Notes: generated from the sequence alone by a model not told the origin. A stretch of DNA of 64,000 nucleotides from Rhodospirillales bacterium (GCA_025362815.1 JANYFG010000049.1:39751-103750); one strand, 5' to 3'; shown: positions 1 to 8,120, counted from the first letter of the stretch. Translations and numbers: made by a program.

Positions 1-628
1 CGAACGATGTCTCGATGCCGGTGCCGACGATTTCGCCGTCGCCCTGACAGGCGTGGCCGTCTCCGAGATAGAACAGCGCGCCGGGCACGGCGACCGGAAA
101 CCATGCGGTGGTGCCGGGGGCGAACAGGCGATAATCCATGTTGCCGCCATTCTGCGCACTGGTGGCGGTGGACAGGGCCTGGCCGATGGCGGGGGCCACG
201 CCGAAGCAGCCGATCATGGGCTGCAAGGGGGCCACGAAATTCCTGAGCGCGGTTGGCGGCTCGCGCAGGCGGACGGTGCCGGCCTCCGCATCGATGTCCC
301 ACACCGCGCGCTGGTTTTCGGGCCGGCTCATGATGGCGGCGGGGTCGAGCACCGTGACGGCGAGTGGCGAATAAGTCCAGCCGGTGGCGCGGCTGGGGGT
401 GAGGCGGATGATGTCCACCGCCAGCGTATCGCCGGGCTCGGCGCCCTCGATGAAGAATGGCCCGGTCATCGGATTCGGCCCGCGCATTGCCTGGACCTCG
501 TTTGCATCCAGGCCCGAGGCGTCGATCGTGTCGGTGATGACGGTGTCGCCATCGGCCACGACGAGGCAAGGCTCGGCGGTGCCGATGACGTTGTGATAGC
601 GCGTGGGGCGGAAGCGATGCGTGGCCAT
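1..628 (-). CDS. Acetamidase/formamidase family protein, C-terminal part outside window
   Basis: The reverse strand reads open from an ATG at 628 to the window edge, giving 209 codons. The translation begins MATHRFRPTRYHNVIG and contains the family hallmarks EGAEPGDTLAVDII, MIGCFGVAPA and LGDGHACQGDGE. The last is the conserved Asp/His/Glu-rich segment of FmdA/AmdA amidohydrolases, which release ammonia from formamide, acetamide or related short amides in the cytoplasm. Family members are usually 300-400 residues, so roughly a third to a half lies beyond the window. No signal peptide is visible. Family assignment is firm; the actual substrate cannot be told from this fragment. Confidence 0.85.
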   Translation of the reverse strand, partial: MATHRFRPTRYHNVIGTAEPCLVVADGDTVITDTIDASGLDANEVQAMRGPNPMTGPFFIEGAEPGDTLAVDIIRLTPSRATGWTYSPLAVTVLDPAAIMSRPENQRAVWDIDAEAGTVRLREPPTALRNFVAPLQPMIGCFGVAPAIGQALSTATSAQNGGNMDYRLFAPGTTAWFPVAVPGALFYLGDGHACQGDGEIVGTGIETSF

Positions 629-758
629 TTCAGGTTCCCCTGCGGTTGGTCGGTTGTGATTCGCTGTAGCACAGACGTTTTCCAGGGCGCGAACGGGCTC
701 TGGCGGCCAGCGCCGTGTTCAGCCACGTTGCTGCTCTTCAGACCCACGAGGCGATGGA

Positions 759-1319
759 ATGGCAGGCCCCGATTCGGATACGCGCGTTGTGGCCGAGACG
801 AGCGCCGGGATGTTCGAGATATCCGTCCATCGGGACTGGTGCCCGCACGGCGCCGCCCGGTTTTTCCATTTGGTGCAGCTTGGATATTATGACGACTCGC
901 GGTTCTTTCGGGTGGTTGCGGGCAAATGGGCGCAGTTCGGCATCGCAGGCACGCCCGACGTGGCGCAGGCCTGGCGGGGCCGCACTATCTTGGACGACGC
1001 GATGGCACGCTCCAACATCAGGGGCTTCGTGGCCTTCGCCAACACCGGTCCGCACACTCGGTCGACCCAGGTTTTCATCAACCTCGGCGACAATGCCGGA
1101 CAGAACGACGGAGAGGCCGGCTTCGCGCCGTTCGGCGAGGTGGTGGTGGGCATGGATGTGGTGGACAGGCTCTATGCCGGCTACGGGGAGACGTCGGGCG
1201 GGGGCATGCGGGCCGGGCACCAGGAGGCGTTGTTCGAGCACGGAAATCGCGTGCTCGATGCCGATTTTCCGAAGTTGGACCGACTGATCCGGTTGCGGAC
1301 AAGGCCTCTGTCGAGGTAG
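759..1319 (+). CDS. Cyclophilin-type peptidyl-prolyl cis-trans isomerase
   Basis: This 186-residue protein has a single cyclophilin fold from about residue 8 to 165. Supporting motifs are ISVHRDWCPHGAARFFHLV, YYDDSRFFRVV and STQVFINLGDNA. Cyclophilins isomerise Xaa-Pro bonds during folding. There is no leader peptide, so it should be cytosolic. The usual active-site stretch F-M-I-Q-G-G-D is replaced by W-A-Q-F-G-I-A-G. It keeps the Arg (FFRVV) and the Gln, and loses the Gly-Asp pair, so this is a divergent member. The gene stands alone, diverging from the amidase gene at 628. Confidence 0.85.
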   Translation: MAGPDSDTRVVAETSAGMFEISVHRDWCPHGAARFFHLVQLGYYDDSRFFRVVAGKWAQFGIAGTPDVAQAWRGRTILDDAMARSNIRGFVAFANTGPHTRSTQVFINLGDNAGQNDGEAGFAPFGEVVVGMDVVDRLYAGYGETSGGGMRAGHQEALFEHGNRVLDADFPKLDRLIRLRTRPLSR

Positions 1320-1383
1320 CCGAGGGGGCCGCTTCCTATCGCCATTCCGGCGGTGTCGGCGCGGCAAAACGGGGGAAAGTCGC

Positions 1384-1767
1384 ATGTTCAACCATATCAT
1401 GATGGGCAGCAACGACATCGCGAAGTCGAAGACGTTCTACGATGCGATCATCGGCGCCATGGGCGGCAAGCCGGCGGCGCAGGATGCCAAGGGGCGGCTG
1501 ATCTACGTGCATCGCGGCGGTGTTCTGATGATCAGCAAGCCGATCGACGGCGCGGCGGCATGCGGCGCGAATGGCGGCACGGTGGGGTTTGCCGCCGCCA
1601 GCGCCGAGGAGGCCAATGCCTGGCACAAGGCGGGCGTCGCAGCCGGTGGCACCGCTGTCGAGGATGCGCCAGGCGTGCGGCAGGGTAGCTCGGGCCCGCT
1701 GTATCTTGCGTATCTTCGTGATCCAGACGGTAACAAGCTGTGCGCGGTTCATCGTCTTCCCGCCTAA
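1384..1767 (+). CDS. VOC (glyoxalase/bleomycin-resistance) family protein
   Basis: The 127-residue product is one vicinal-oxygen-chelate unit. It opens with MFNHIMMGSNDIAKSKTFYD, including His4 at the usual metal-ligand place, and ends with DPDGNKLCAVHR, the typical DPDGN signature of the last strand. Such proteins are metal-dependent lyases, dioxygenases or antibiotic-binding proteins; which activity applies here is not evident. A strong GGGGGA ribosome site lies just ahead of the ATG. It is 64 bp downstream of the cyclophilin gene on the same strand and may be cotranscribed with it. Confidence 0.85.
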   Translation: MFNHIMMGSNDIAKSKTFYDAIIGAMGGKPAAQDAKGRLIYVHRGGVLMISKPIDGAAACGANGGTVGFAAASAEEANAWHKAGVAAGGTAVEDAPGVRQGSSGPLYLAYLRDPDGNKLCAVHRLPA

Positions 1768-1783
1768 CCGGCCCGGCGCTACG

Positions 1784-1811
1784 ACCTGCGCGGCAGCGAT
1801 GCCGCGCAGGT
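1784..1811. terminator. Perfect 12-bp stem with tetraloop after the VOC gene
   Basis: ACCTGCGCGGCA and TGCCGCGCAGGT form a perfect 12-bp stem around the loop GCGA, starting 17 bp after the VOC stop codon. There is no U-tract, so it could be a Rho-aided terminator, an mRNA-stabilising hairpin or a leader structure for mbfA. The pairing is read directly; the role is inferred. Confidence 0.45.
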
Positions 1812-1896
1812 TGTCCGGCGGGGATGTAGCCCTTGTCGATGCAAGATCGCGTAATAAAAACAGTAACGGTTGAAGTATCCGAGCAAGCTTTGCAGT

Positions 1897-1911
1897 TGCG
1901 AGGCATTCGCA
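1897..1911. promoter_or_regulatory. Fur-superfamily-like palindrome upstream of mbfA
   Basis: TGCGA-GGCAT-TCGCA is a perfect 5-bp inverted repeat with a 5-bp spacer, about 70 bp before the mbfA start. Its form resembles alphaproteobacterial Fur/Mur boxes (TGCAAAT-ATTTGCA type). Published rhizobial mbfA genes are controlled by Irr or Fur-family regulators at ICE motifs, and this site is not a textbook ICE. Operator function is inferred. Confidence 0.4.
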
Positions 1912-1981
1912 TATTCGGTCTTTTAGTTGCTGCTTCAGACAAGCGCCCCTATATGGGAAGCTGGAGCGAACGGAGTGTCGG

Positions 1982-2938
1982 ATGCGGAATTTCAATGAAT
2001 TGTCGGAGCGCGAGATTCTGGCCCTGGCCATCAGCAGCGAGGAGGAGGACGGCCGCATCTATGCCGACTTCGCCGAGCGCCTCGGCGGCGATTTTCCCGC
2101 CAGCGCTGTGGTTTTCAAGGAGATGGCGGCCGAGGAAAGCGACCATCGGCGCGTGCTGCTCGATCTTTATGTGGAGAAATTCGGCGAACATATCGTGCTG
2201 GTCCGAAGGCAGGATGTGCGCGGGTTCGTCAGCCGGAAACCGGTCTGGCAAAGTACGACCCTTGGGTTGGACGTTGTGCGCAAGCAGGCGGCCAGCATGG
2301 AGGCGGAGGCAGCGAATTTTTATCGCCAGGCGGCCGGACGCAGCACCGATGCCACCATCCGCAAACTGTTGGGGGATTTGGCGGAGGTGGAGGCCGGGCA
2401 TGGCATCACCGCCGATCGGCTGATGGAAAAGAACGTGACGGCGTCTGTGAAGGACACCGAAGATGACACCGAACGGCGCAACTTCGTGCTGCGCATCGTG
2501 CAGCCCGCCTTGGCCGGACTGATGGATGGCTCGGTCTCCACGTTGGCGCCGGTGTTCGCTGCGGTGTTCGCCACCGGCAACACGCATGACGCGTTTCTGA
2601 TCGGCATGGCGGCCTCGATCGGCGCCGGAATTTCGATGGGGTTTGCCGAGGCGCTGTCTGACAACGGGTCTTTGACCGGGCGTGGCGCACCGTGGATTCG
2701 CGGCGGCATCTGCGGGGCGGCGACGACGCTGGGCGGAGTGGGCCACACGCTGCCGTTCCTGATCGACAATTTCAACACCGCGCTGACGGTCGCGATCTGC
2801 GTGGTGGTGGCGGAATTGGCTGTGATCACCTGGATCCGGTGCCGGTTCATGGACACATCGCCGTTCTCGGCCGCACTGCAGGTAGGTTTTGGCGGCGCAT
2901 TGGTGTTCGCCACGGGCATTCTCATCGGCGGCGGTTAA
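1982..2938 (+). CDS. mbfA: Membrane-bound ferritin/VIT iron exporter
   Basis: The 318-residue protein joins an N-terminal ferritin-like (rubrerythrin-type) domain, about residues 1-150, to a C-terminal VIT1/CCC1-like membrane domain, about 165-318. Di-iron ligand candidates are visible as EEEDGRIY (Glu20-22), EESDHRR (Glu51, Glu52, His55), MEAEAANF and EVEAGH (Glu135/137, His140). The VIT part has several hydrophobic spans, including GIGAGISMGFAEALS. This matches MbfA of Agrobacterium and Bradyrhizobium, which exports iron and protects against iron plus peroxide stress (established for the family). A palindromic Fur-like site lies upstream, and a cytochrome b561 gene follows after 10 bp. Confidence 0.9.
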   Translation: MRNFNELSEREILALAISSEEEDGRIYADFAERLGGDFPASAVVFKEMAAEESDHRRVLLDLYVEKFGEHIVLVRRQDVRGFVSRKPVWQSTTLGLDVVRKQAASMEAEAANFYRQAAGRSTDATIRKLLGDLAEVEAGHGITADRLMEKNVTASVKDTEDDTERRNFVLRIVQPALAGLMDGSVSTLAPVFAAVFATGNTHDAFLIGMAASIGAGISMGFAEALSDNGSLTGRGAPWIRGGICGAATTLGGVGHTLPFLIDNFNTALTVAICVVVAELAVITWIRCRFMDTSPFSAALQVGFGGALVFATGILIGGG

Positions 2939-2948
2939 GGATCCATCT

Positions 2949-3470
2949 ATGCCTGGCAATATAGTCTATGATCGCCGCACCGTTGTTTTGCACTGGCTCA
3001 CCGCGTTGCTTGTAGTCACGTTGTGGGGCCTGGCGCAGGTGATCGATTTCTTTCCCAACGCGCTTCGGGTCTATCCACGCTCGACGCATATCCTGTTGGG
3101 GGTGGCCCTGGCGGTGATCTATATGACGCGCGTTGTCTGGCGTGCCACCGGGGGACGGAGGCTGCCCCCTGCGGATGGCGGTCTGCGCGGGCTGGCGGCG
3201 AAAGCGGCGCATTACGGGCTCTATGCGCTCGTGCTGGCCGTGCTGGTGCTGGGCATCAGCTACGAGGCCGTGCGGGCGGACAACATCCTCAATGTGTTCC
3301 GCCTTCCATCTGTCGCGCCCGGTGACAAAGGTCTGCGCAACCTGCTGGGGGACTGGCATGGCACGGCGGCCAACGCGGTGCTTATTCTGGCGGGACTTCA
3401 CGCTGCCGCCGCGTTGTTTCATCAATTCGTGCTGAAGGACAATCTGCTGCACCGGATGACGCGCGGGTGA
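2949..3470 (+). CDS. Cytochrome b561 family membrane protein
   Basis: The 173-residue product has four hydrophobic helices. It carries histidines placed as haem ligands in the bacterial b561 family: TVVLHWLTALLVV near residue 13, AAHYGLY, and DWHGTAANAVL/LAGLHAAAALFHQ at the C-terminal end. Such proteins pass electrons between quinol and periplasmic or metal acceptors. The ATG at 2949 is chosen because it lies just after the mbfA stop and begins the conserved MPGNIVYDRR stretch. The 10-bp spacing suggests cotranscription with mbfA, so a link to iron or redox stress is plausible but inferred. Confidence 0.9.
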   Translation: MPGNIVYDRRTVVLHWLTALLVVTLWGLAQVIDFFPNALRVYPRSTHILLGVALAVIYMTRVVWRATGGRRLPPADGGLRGLAAKAAHYGLYALVLAVLVLGISYEAVRADNILNVFRLPSVAPGDKGLRNLLGDWHGTAANAVLILAGLHAAAALFHQFVLKDNLLHRMTRG

Positions 3471-3497
3471 TCGGCCGCCGCGGCCATCTTATGTGCT

Positions 3498-4499
3498 CTA
3501 TGTTGCGGCGGCTTCCGCCTGGCGCAGAATACGGATAAAATTGCCGCCCCACAGGGCGGCGATCGCGGCGGCGTCGTAGCCGCGCTTCACCAATTCGGTC
3601 GTCATGGCGGCGCATTCGGCGGCGTCTCGCCAATTCGTAAAACCGCCGCCGCCGTCGAAGTCCGATGATATGCCGACATGGGCGAGGCCGATCCGCTTGA
3701 CGGCGTAATCGATGTGATCGACGTAGTCCTGCGGCGTGATCTGCTCGGGTTTGGCGCCGGCGCGCAGAAAGCCGCTGACGGCGGTGATGTTGATCATGCC
3801 GCCGACATCGCGGAGCGCGTCGAGCTGTTCATCGTCGAGATTGCGGGGGTTGTCGCACAGGGCCTTGATGCAGGAATGCGTGGACATGACGGGCGTGCGG
3901 GATGCTTCGGCGGCCTGCAGCATGGACGCCTTCGACACATGGGCGATGTCGATCATCATTCCCAGCCGGTTCATCTCGGCGATCGCGGCGCGGCCCGTCT
4001 CGGACAAGCCGCCGTGCAGGGTGGGGCCATCGCCGAGATCGGCACGCGGATTGGAGCTGTCGGCCAGCATGTTGTGGCCGTTATGGGTGAGTGTCATGTA
4101 GCGCGCGCCACGGGCGGCGAACGCGGCGAGGCGGGAGATGTCGCCGCCCAACGCGTGGCCGTTTTCAACGCAGGGCACAATCACGGTGGCGCCAGCACGA
4201 TGGGCGGCCTCGATCGCGTCGGCGGAGGTGCAGACGCGGGCACGGTCCTGGCCCATGACGCGGATGTGGTCGAGCATGGCGATGGCGCGGGCATAGGCCG
4301 CTTCGTGCCCCTCTGGCGTTATGGGACCTTGCGGGACGTAGGCGGCAAAGCAGCCGGCGACCATGTGGCCGCGCTGCATCTTGGGCAGATCCACACGACG
4401 CTTGGTCTGATCGAGAAAACCCGGCCCGTCGGGCCAGGGGATGTCGATATGGGTGTCGATGGTCAGGAGCGTGGCGTGCAGGGCGATGGGATCGGTCAT
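3498..4499 (-). CDS. Membrane dipeptidase-like peptidase (M19 family)
   Basis: The 333-residue protein follows the M19 renal-dipeptidase pattern. The first metal motif is H17-x-D19 (TIDTHIDIPWPDGPGF). Next come VPCVENGHALGG with the bridging Glu, LTHNGHNMLADSSNPR, HVSKASML and STHSCIKALCDNPRN with histidines, and ISSDFDGGGG near the C-terminus. M19 enzymes are binuclear zinc hydrolases of dipeptides and related amides. No signal peptide is evident, so it is probably cytoplasmic. It lies 64 bp downstream of a BKACE gene on the same strand, which suggests a shared transcript for breakdown of an amide or amino compound. Confidence 0.9.
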   Translation of the reverse strand: MTDPIALHATLLTIDTHIDIPWPDGPGFLDQTKRRVDLPKMQRGHMVAGCFAAYVPQGPITPEGHEAAYARAIAMLDHIRVMGQDRARVCTSADAIEAAHRAGATVIVPCVENGHALGGDISRLAAFAARGARYMTLTHNGHNMLADSSNPRADLGDGPTLHGGLSETGRAAIAEMNRLGMMIDIAHVSKASMLQAAEASRTPVMSTHSCIKALCDNPRNLDDEQLDALRDVGGMINITAVSGFLRAGAKPEQITPQDYVDHIDYAVKRIGLAHVGISSDFDGGGGFTNWRDAAECAAMTTELVKRGYDAAAIAALWGGNFIRILRQAEAAAT

Positions 4500-4563
4500 G
4501 CCACAAGCGTCGGGGCCCGAACCCGTTTGGTCAAGTCTGTTTGGACTTCGTGTGGGGGTGGGG

Positions 4564-5490
4564 TCAGAAGCCCACCATGTCTCCGCCCTTCAGCTTCAGA
4601 ATCTCCCGGGCCTCGGCGGGTGTTGCGATTTCGAGGCTGAGGTCTTCCAGGATGCGGCGGATCTTGGCCACCTGCTGGGCGTTGGACGTGGCCATCTTGC
4701 CTTTGCCGATATACAGGCTGTCCTCCAGCCCCACCCGCACATTGCCGCCCATAATTCCCGCCATCGTGCAGAAGCTCATCTGATGGCGGCCGGCGGCGAG
4801 GACGGACCAGACATAGTCGGTACCGAACAATTTGTTCGCGGTCTCGCGCATGAAGACGAGGTTGCTGATATCGGGGCCGATGCCGCCGGTGATGCCGAAG
4901 ATGGACTGCACGAAGAACGGCGGTTCGATCCAGCCTTTGTCGGCGCAATGGGCGAGGTTGTAGAGATGGCCGATATCGTAGCACTCGAATTCGAACTTCG
5001 TGCCGCAGCCTTTGCCGAGTTGATCGGTGATCGATTCGAGGTCGGCGAAGGTGTTGCGGAAGATGAAGTTGGTGGTGTTTTCGAGGTATGGCTTTTCCCA
5101 GGCGTGCTTCCAGGTTTTGATCTTTGCGGCGGCGGCGGAAATGTTGAAGTTCATGCTGCCCATGTTGAGGCTGCACATTTCCGGTTTGGCCTTCAACGGC
5201 GCTTCCAGCCGCTGCGCCACCGTCATGTTCAGGCCGCCGCCGGTGGTGATGTTGATCACCGCATCGGTCGATTGCTTGATAACGGGCAGGAACTGGTCGA
5301 ACACCGCGGGGCTGGGCGTGGGCTCGCCGGTCACGGCGTCGCGCGCGTGCAGATGGATGATGGCGGCCCCGGCCTCCGCCGCCTCGATGGAGGCGCGGGC
5401 GATCTCGTCTGGCGTGATCGGCAGCGCGTCGGACATCGACGGCGTGTGAATCGCGCCGGTGATGGCGCAACTGATGATGACCTTGGACAT
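4564..5490 (-). CDS. BKACE family enzyme (3-keto-5-aminohexanoate cleavage protein-like)
   Basis: The 308-residue protein matches the beta-keto acid cleavage enzyme family. The start is MSKVIISCAITGAIHTPSMS and the zinc-binding strand IIHLHARD carries the HxH pair. Next come NITTGGGLNMT and CSLNMGSMNF. These TIM-barrel zinc enzymes condense a beta-keto acid with acetyl-CoA to give acetoacetate and a new CoA thioester (known for Kce in lysine fermentation). The family covers many substrates, so the one here is unknown. It is followed on the same strand by the M19 peptidase gene. Confidence 0.9.
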   Translation of the reverse strand: MSKVIISCAITGAIHTPSMSDALPITPDEIARASIEAAEAGAAIIHLHARDAVTGEPTPSPAVFDQFLPVIKQSTDAVINITTGGGLNMTVAQRLEAPLKAKPEMCSLNMGSMNFNISAAAAKIKTWKHAWEKPYLENTTNFIFRNTFADLESITDQLGKGCGTKFEFECYDIGHLYNLAHCADKGWIEPPFFVQSIFGITGGIGPDISNLVFMRETANKLFGTDYVWSVLAAGRHQMSFCTMAGIMGGNVRVGLEDSLYIGKGKMATSNAQQVAKIRRILEDLSLEIATPAEAREILKLKGGDMVGF

Positions 5491-5560
5491 GGCCCGCTCC
5501 CTTTATGCGTTCTCGTTGCAGCGAGACTGCACGCAGGGAGCGTGGTTGGCTAGCTTTCGC

Positions 5561-5725
5561 TCAGCTGCGGGCGGCATGCTTGCGGATGGTGGCCTTGGCG
5601 GTTTTGGCGGCGGATTTGTGTTTCTTTTTCGCCGTGGTGGAACTTGCGGCTTCGGCGGCGGTGGCCGAGACGATCAGCGCGGCGGCGATGACGGGGGCGG
5701 AGAAGAACGCGCGGCGTGCGAGCAT
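5561..5725 (-). CDS. Small secreted, Lys/Ala-rich protein
   Basis: A 54-residue reading frame starts MLARRAFFSAPVIAAALIVS, which looks like a signal peptide, with a possible cut after AEA. The remainder is very basic (KKKHKSAAKTAKATIRKHAARS). I prefer the internal ATG at 5725 over the longer start at 5773, because it begins the hydrophobic leader exactly. The mature part would be only about 28 residues, similar to the basic periplasmic peptides often annotated as hypothetical in this group. Function unknown; it may bind nucleic acid, phosphate or polyanions. Confidence 0.55.
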   Translation of the reverse strand: MLARRAFFSAPVIAAALIVSATAAEAASSTTAKKKHKSAAKTAKATIRKHAARS

Positions 5726-5814
5726 GGGGTTGGTTCCATTTGGTTCAGAGCGCCATAGAGGAACGGCGCTCATGCATTTGAAACCTATGGCCCTTTTTTC
5801 CCGGCAAGTGCAAG

Positions 5815-5834
5815 GGCGTACGAATGCGTACGCC
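5815..5834. repeat. Perfect 8-bp inverted repeat (GGCGTACG-AATG-CGTACGCC)
   Basis: A short perfect stem lies between the small basic protein gene and the DUF1489 gene, just past the 3' end of the latter (reverse strand). It has no adjacent T-run. It may be an mRNA end structure or an operator. Confidence 0.4.
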
Positions 5835-5846
5835 GCATCCTTGGGT

Positions 5847-6266
5847 CTATAATAGCCCGAGTGACTGCAGCGAACGGCGCATCGCCTCGGGCAGTTCGTC
5901 TGAGAACGCGGCCATGCTGCGATCGAGGTCGGGCGGTGCCGTGTCGGCCGTCATGTAGCGCCAGCCCTGGAACGCGCGCATGGGGGTGGCGTGTACCGGC
6001 ACCAGTGTGGTGTCCAGCACCAGGCCGGCGCAGGTGGTGTTGTCGTCCCAGCGGTCGTCGATGATGTCGGTGATGCGCTGGCGCACCAGAACGGCGCCGG
6101 CGACCACCCAGTATAGCGATCCGCCATCGACGACCTCGTCGCGACGGCGGGGAAAGTTGCGGGTCTGGTGGCGCAGCGGCGGCCGCGCGGCGCCTCTTGC
6201 TTCCTGCACCGCGCGAAGGTGCGCGATGTCACGTATCCCCACGGCCAGCTTGACGATATGCAGCAT
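5847..6266 (-). CDS. DUF1489 family protein
   Basis: The 139-residue protein begins MLHIVKLAVGIRDIAHL and continues LRHQTRNFPRRRDEVVDGGSLYWVVAGAVLVRQRI. Both are recognisable DUF1489 features: an N-terminal LxLxKLxVG strand, then TRxxPxRxxEllxGGSlYWVi. The family is largely restricted to Alphaproteobacteria and has no assigned function. The start at 6266 is preferred to the upstream ATG at 6299, since homologues begin with the hydrophobic LHIVKL strand. It is divergent from the DUF2237 gene. Confidence 0.85.
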   Translation of the reverse strand: MLHIVKLAVGIRDIAHLRAVQEARGAARPPLRHQTRNFPRRRDEVVDGGSLYWVVAGAVLVRQRITDIIDDRWDDNTTCAGLVLDTTLVPVHATPMRAFQGWRYMTADTAPPDLDRSMAAFSDELPEAMRRSLQSLGLL

Positions 6267-6313
6267 GGTGGCGATGTGCGCCCGCTGGGTATGAGACACA
6301 AGGGAGAAAGCCG

Positions 6314-6724
6314 ATGCCGGATGGCAGTGCGGGATACGGGCGCGGACCGGAGCGGCCGACGGCGCGCAATGTGCTGGGCGGCACGCTTGCGATCTGTTCG
6401 GTTTCGCCGATGACGGGGTTCACCCGCAACGGGTGCTGCGACACGATGGTGCAGGACGTCGGCAGCCATACCGTTTGCGCGGTGATGGATGCCGCGTTCC
6501 TGCGAGCCAGCGTCGCGGCCGGCAACGACCTGTTGACGCCGAGGCCGGAATACGGCTTTCCTGGTCTGAAGCCGGGCGATCGCTGGTGCCTGTGCGCGCC
6601 GCGCTGGCAGGAGGCGCTGGCGTCTGGCCATGCTCCTTGCGTCGTGCTGGAGGCGACGCATGAGGGCGCGTTGCTGCACTGCTCCCTCGCGGACCTGCAG
6701 CGACATGCCGTGGCAGCTGGATGA
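6314..6724 (+). CDS. DUF2237 family protein
   Basis: The 136-residue protein carries the strongly conserved DUF2237 pattern: NVLGGTLAICSVSPMTGF, NGCCDTMVQDVGSHTVCAVM, RPEYGFPGLKPGDRWCLC and VVLEATHEGALLHCSLADL. The paired cysteines (CC, and C in RWCLC) suggest metal or redox chemistry, but the family has no established role. It is a stand-alone cytosolic protein upstream of the amino-acid transporter operon and divergent from DUF1489. Confidence 0.9.
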   Translation: MPDGSAGYGRGPERPTARNVLGGTLAICSVSPMTGFTRNGCCDTMVQDVGSHTVCAVMDAAFLRASVAAGNDLLTPRPEYGFPGLKPGDRWCLCAPRWQEALASGHAPCVVLEATHEGALLHCSLADLQRHAVAAG

Positions 6725-6830
6725 GAATTTGCCGCCCAGGGCAAAACTGACCATTGATCTTGCGCGAAACGCAGGGCACCTTCCCGTCCCGTGCGGGTCT
6801 GGCCCGCTTTCACCTTTAGGATGACACGCA

Positions 6831-7853
6831 ATGATGCGACTGACCCTCACCGGCGGCATGATGGCAACTGCACTTCTCGCTGCCGCTCCCACGTACGCAC
6901 AGCCGTCCGGCTCGGCGACGCTGGACGCCGTGAAGGCGCGCGGCATGGTGATCTGTGGCATTGCCGGCGCCGTTCCAGGTTTCTCGCTGCCCGACAGCCA
7001 GGGTGTGATGCGCGGCATCGACGCCGACAGCTGCCGCAACGTGGCCGCGGCCGCCTTGGGCGACGCGACCAAAATCAAGTTCACCGCGCTGACCACCACC
7101 AACCGCTTCACCGCGCTGCAGTCTGGCGAAGTGGATCTTCTGGTGCGCTCCACCACCTGGACCCTGGGCCGTGAAGCCAATCTCGGCCTCGAATTCGCCG
7201 GCATCAACTATTACGATGGGACCGGCTTTCTGGTGAAGAAGTCGCTGGGCGTGAAAGGCGCCAAGGAAATGGATGGCGCGACCATCTGCGTTCAGCCTGG
7301 CACCAGCACAGAGCTCGCGATCTCGGACTATTTCCGTCAGAGCAAGATGAAGTTCACCCCGATCCTGATCCAGGATCTGGCCGAAATTCAAAGCGCCTTC
7401 CTGTCGGGCCGCTGCGACAGCTACTCCACCGATAGCTCGGCGCTGGCGACCTTCCGTGCCACCCAGCCGAACAAGGACGATTTTGTGCTGCTGCCCGACA
7501 TCATCAGCAAGGAGCCGTTGGGCTACGTGGTCCGCAAAGGCGACGACAAGTGGTTCGACATCGTGCGGTGGACGTATTTCGCCACCGTTGCCGCCGAGGA
7601 ATACGGCATCGACAGCAAAAACGTTGATGAGAAGCTTAAAGACACCAATCCCGACGTGCGCCGTCTGCTCGGCCTCGAAGGCGACATGGGCAAGGCTTTG
7701 GCTATCGACAACAAGTGGGCGTACAACGTCGTCAAGCAGGTTGGAAACTTCGGCGAGACCTGGGACCGTAACATCACGGTGCTTGGGGTGCCGCGTGGCA
7801 TCAACAACATCTGGAACAAGGGCGGTCTGCACTACGCTCCGCCGATCCGCTAA
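6831..7853 (+). CDS. aapJ: General L-amino-acid ABC transporter, periplasmic binding protein
   Basis: The 340-residue protein has a cleavable signal peptide (LTGGMMATALLAAAPTYAQP), followed by a family-3 solute-binding fold. AapJ-type signatures are LDAVKARGMVICGI, VDLLVRSTTWTLGREANLG, FAGINYYDGTGFLV and FLSGRCDSYSTDSSALA. It collects a broad range of L-amino acids in the periplasm for AapQMP. A TTAGGA ribosome site precedes the tandem ATGATG at 6831. A rho-independent terminator lies right after the stop, so the binding protein is probably made in excess over the membrane subunits. Confidence 0.93.
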   Translation: MMRLTLTGGMMATALLAAAPTYAQPSGSATLDAVKARGMVICGIAGAVPGFSLPDSQGVMRGIDADSCRNVAAAALGDATKIKFTALTTTNRFTALQSGEVDLLVRSTTWTLGREANLGLEFAGINYYDGTGFLVKKSLGVKGAKEMDGATICVQPGTSTELAISDYFRQSKMKFTPILIQDLAEIQSAFLSGRCDSYSTDSSALATFRATQPNKDDFVLLPDIISKEPLGYVVRKGDDKWFDIVRWTYFATVAAEEYGIDSKNVDEKLKDTNPDVRRLLGLEGDMGKALAIDNKWAYNVVKQVGNFGETWDRNITVLGVPRGINNIWNKGGLHYAPPIR

Positions 7854-7870
7854 ATCTTCCATCACAAACG

Positions 7871-7901
7871 AGCCGCTTCGGACATCCGAAGCGGCTTTTT
7901 T
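7871..7901 (+). terminator. Rho-independent terminator between aapJ and aapQ
   Basis: AGCCGCTTCGG pairs with CCGAAGCGGCT around the loop ACAT (11-bp perfect stem) and runs into a T-run. It sits 18 bp past aapJ and 220 bp before aapQ, so it probably attenuates transcription inside the operon. Confidence 0.9.
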
Positions 7902-8120
7902 GTGCAAACACCACGAAGACGCATTGATCTGTCACGCCATTTGACGGCAGAGTTTTGGCCTGCGTCTGGCGCAGATCTGACTTCGGTCGGGCCGCGGGTC
8001 GGCGGAGGTTGCGCGGCATGACGTTTGCTTGGTTTGGACGCGGAGCTTCTGTGCCCGCAGCGTCGCTTGCGCATTGGAATCAATCTCTGTTTGCGGCCGG
8101 CGCCGTAGGAAAGATGCACG

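Noticed and set aside
53..892. Forward-strand open frame over the first gene
   Set aside because: The reverse strand encodes a clear acetamidase/formamidase. The forward frame is low-complexity and runs into the cyclophilin gene.
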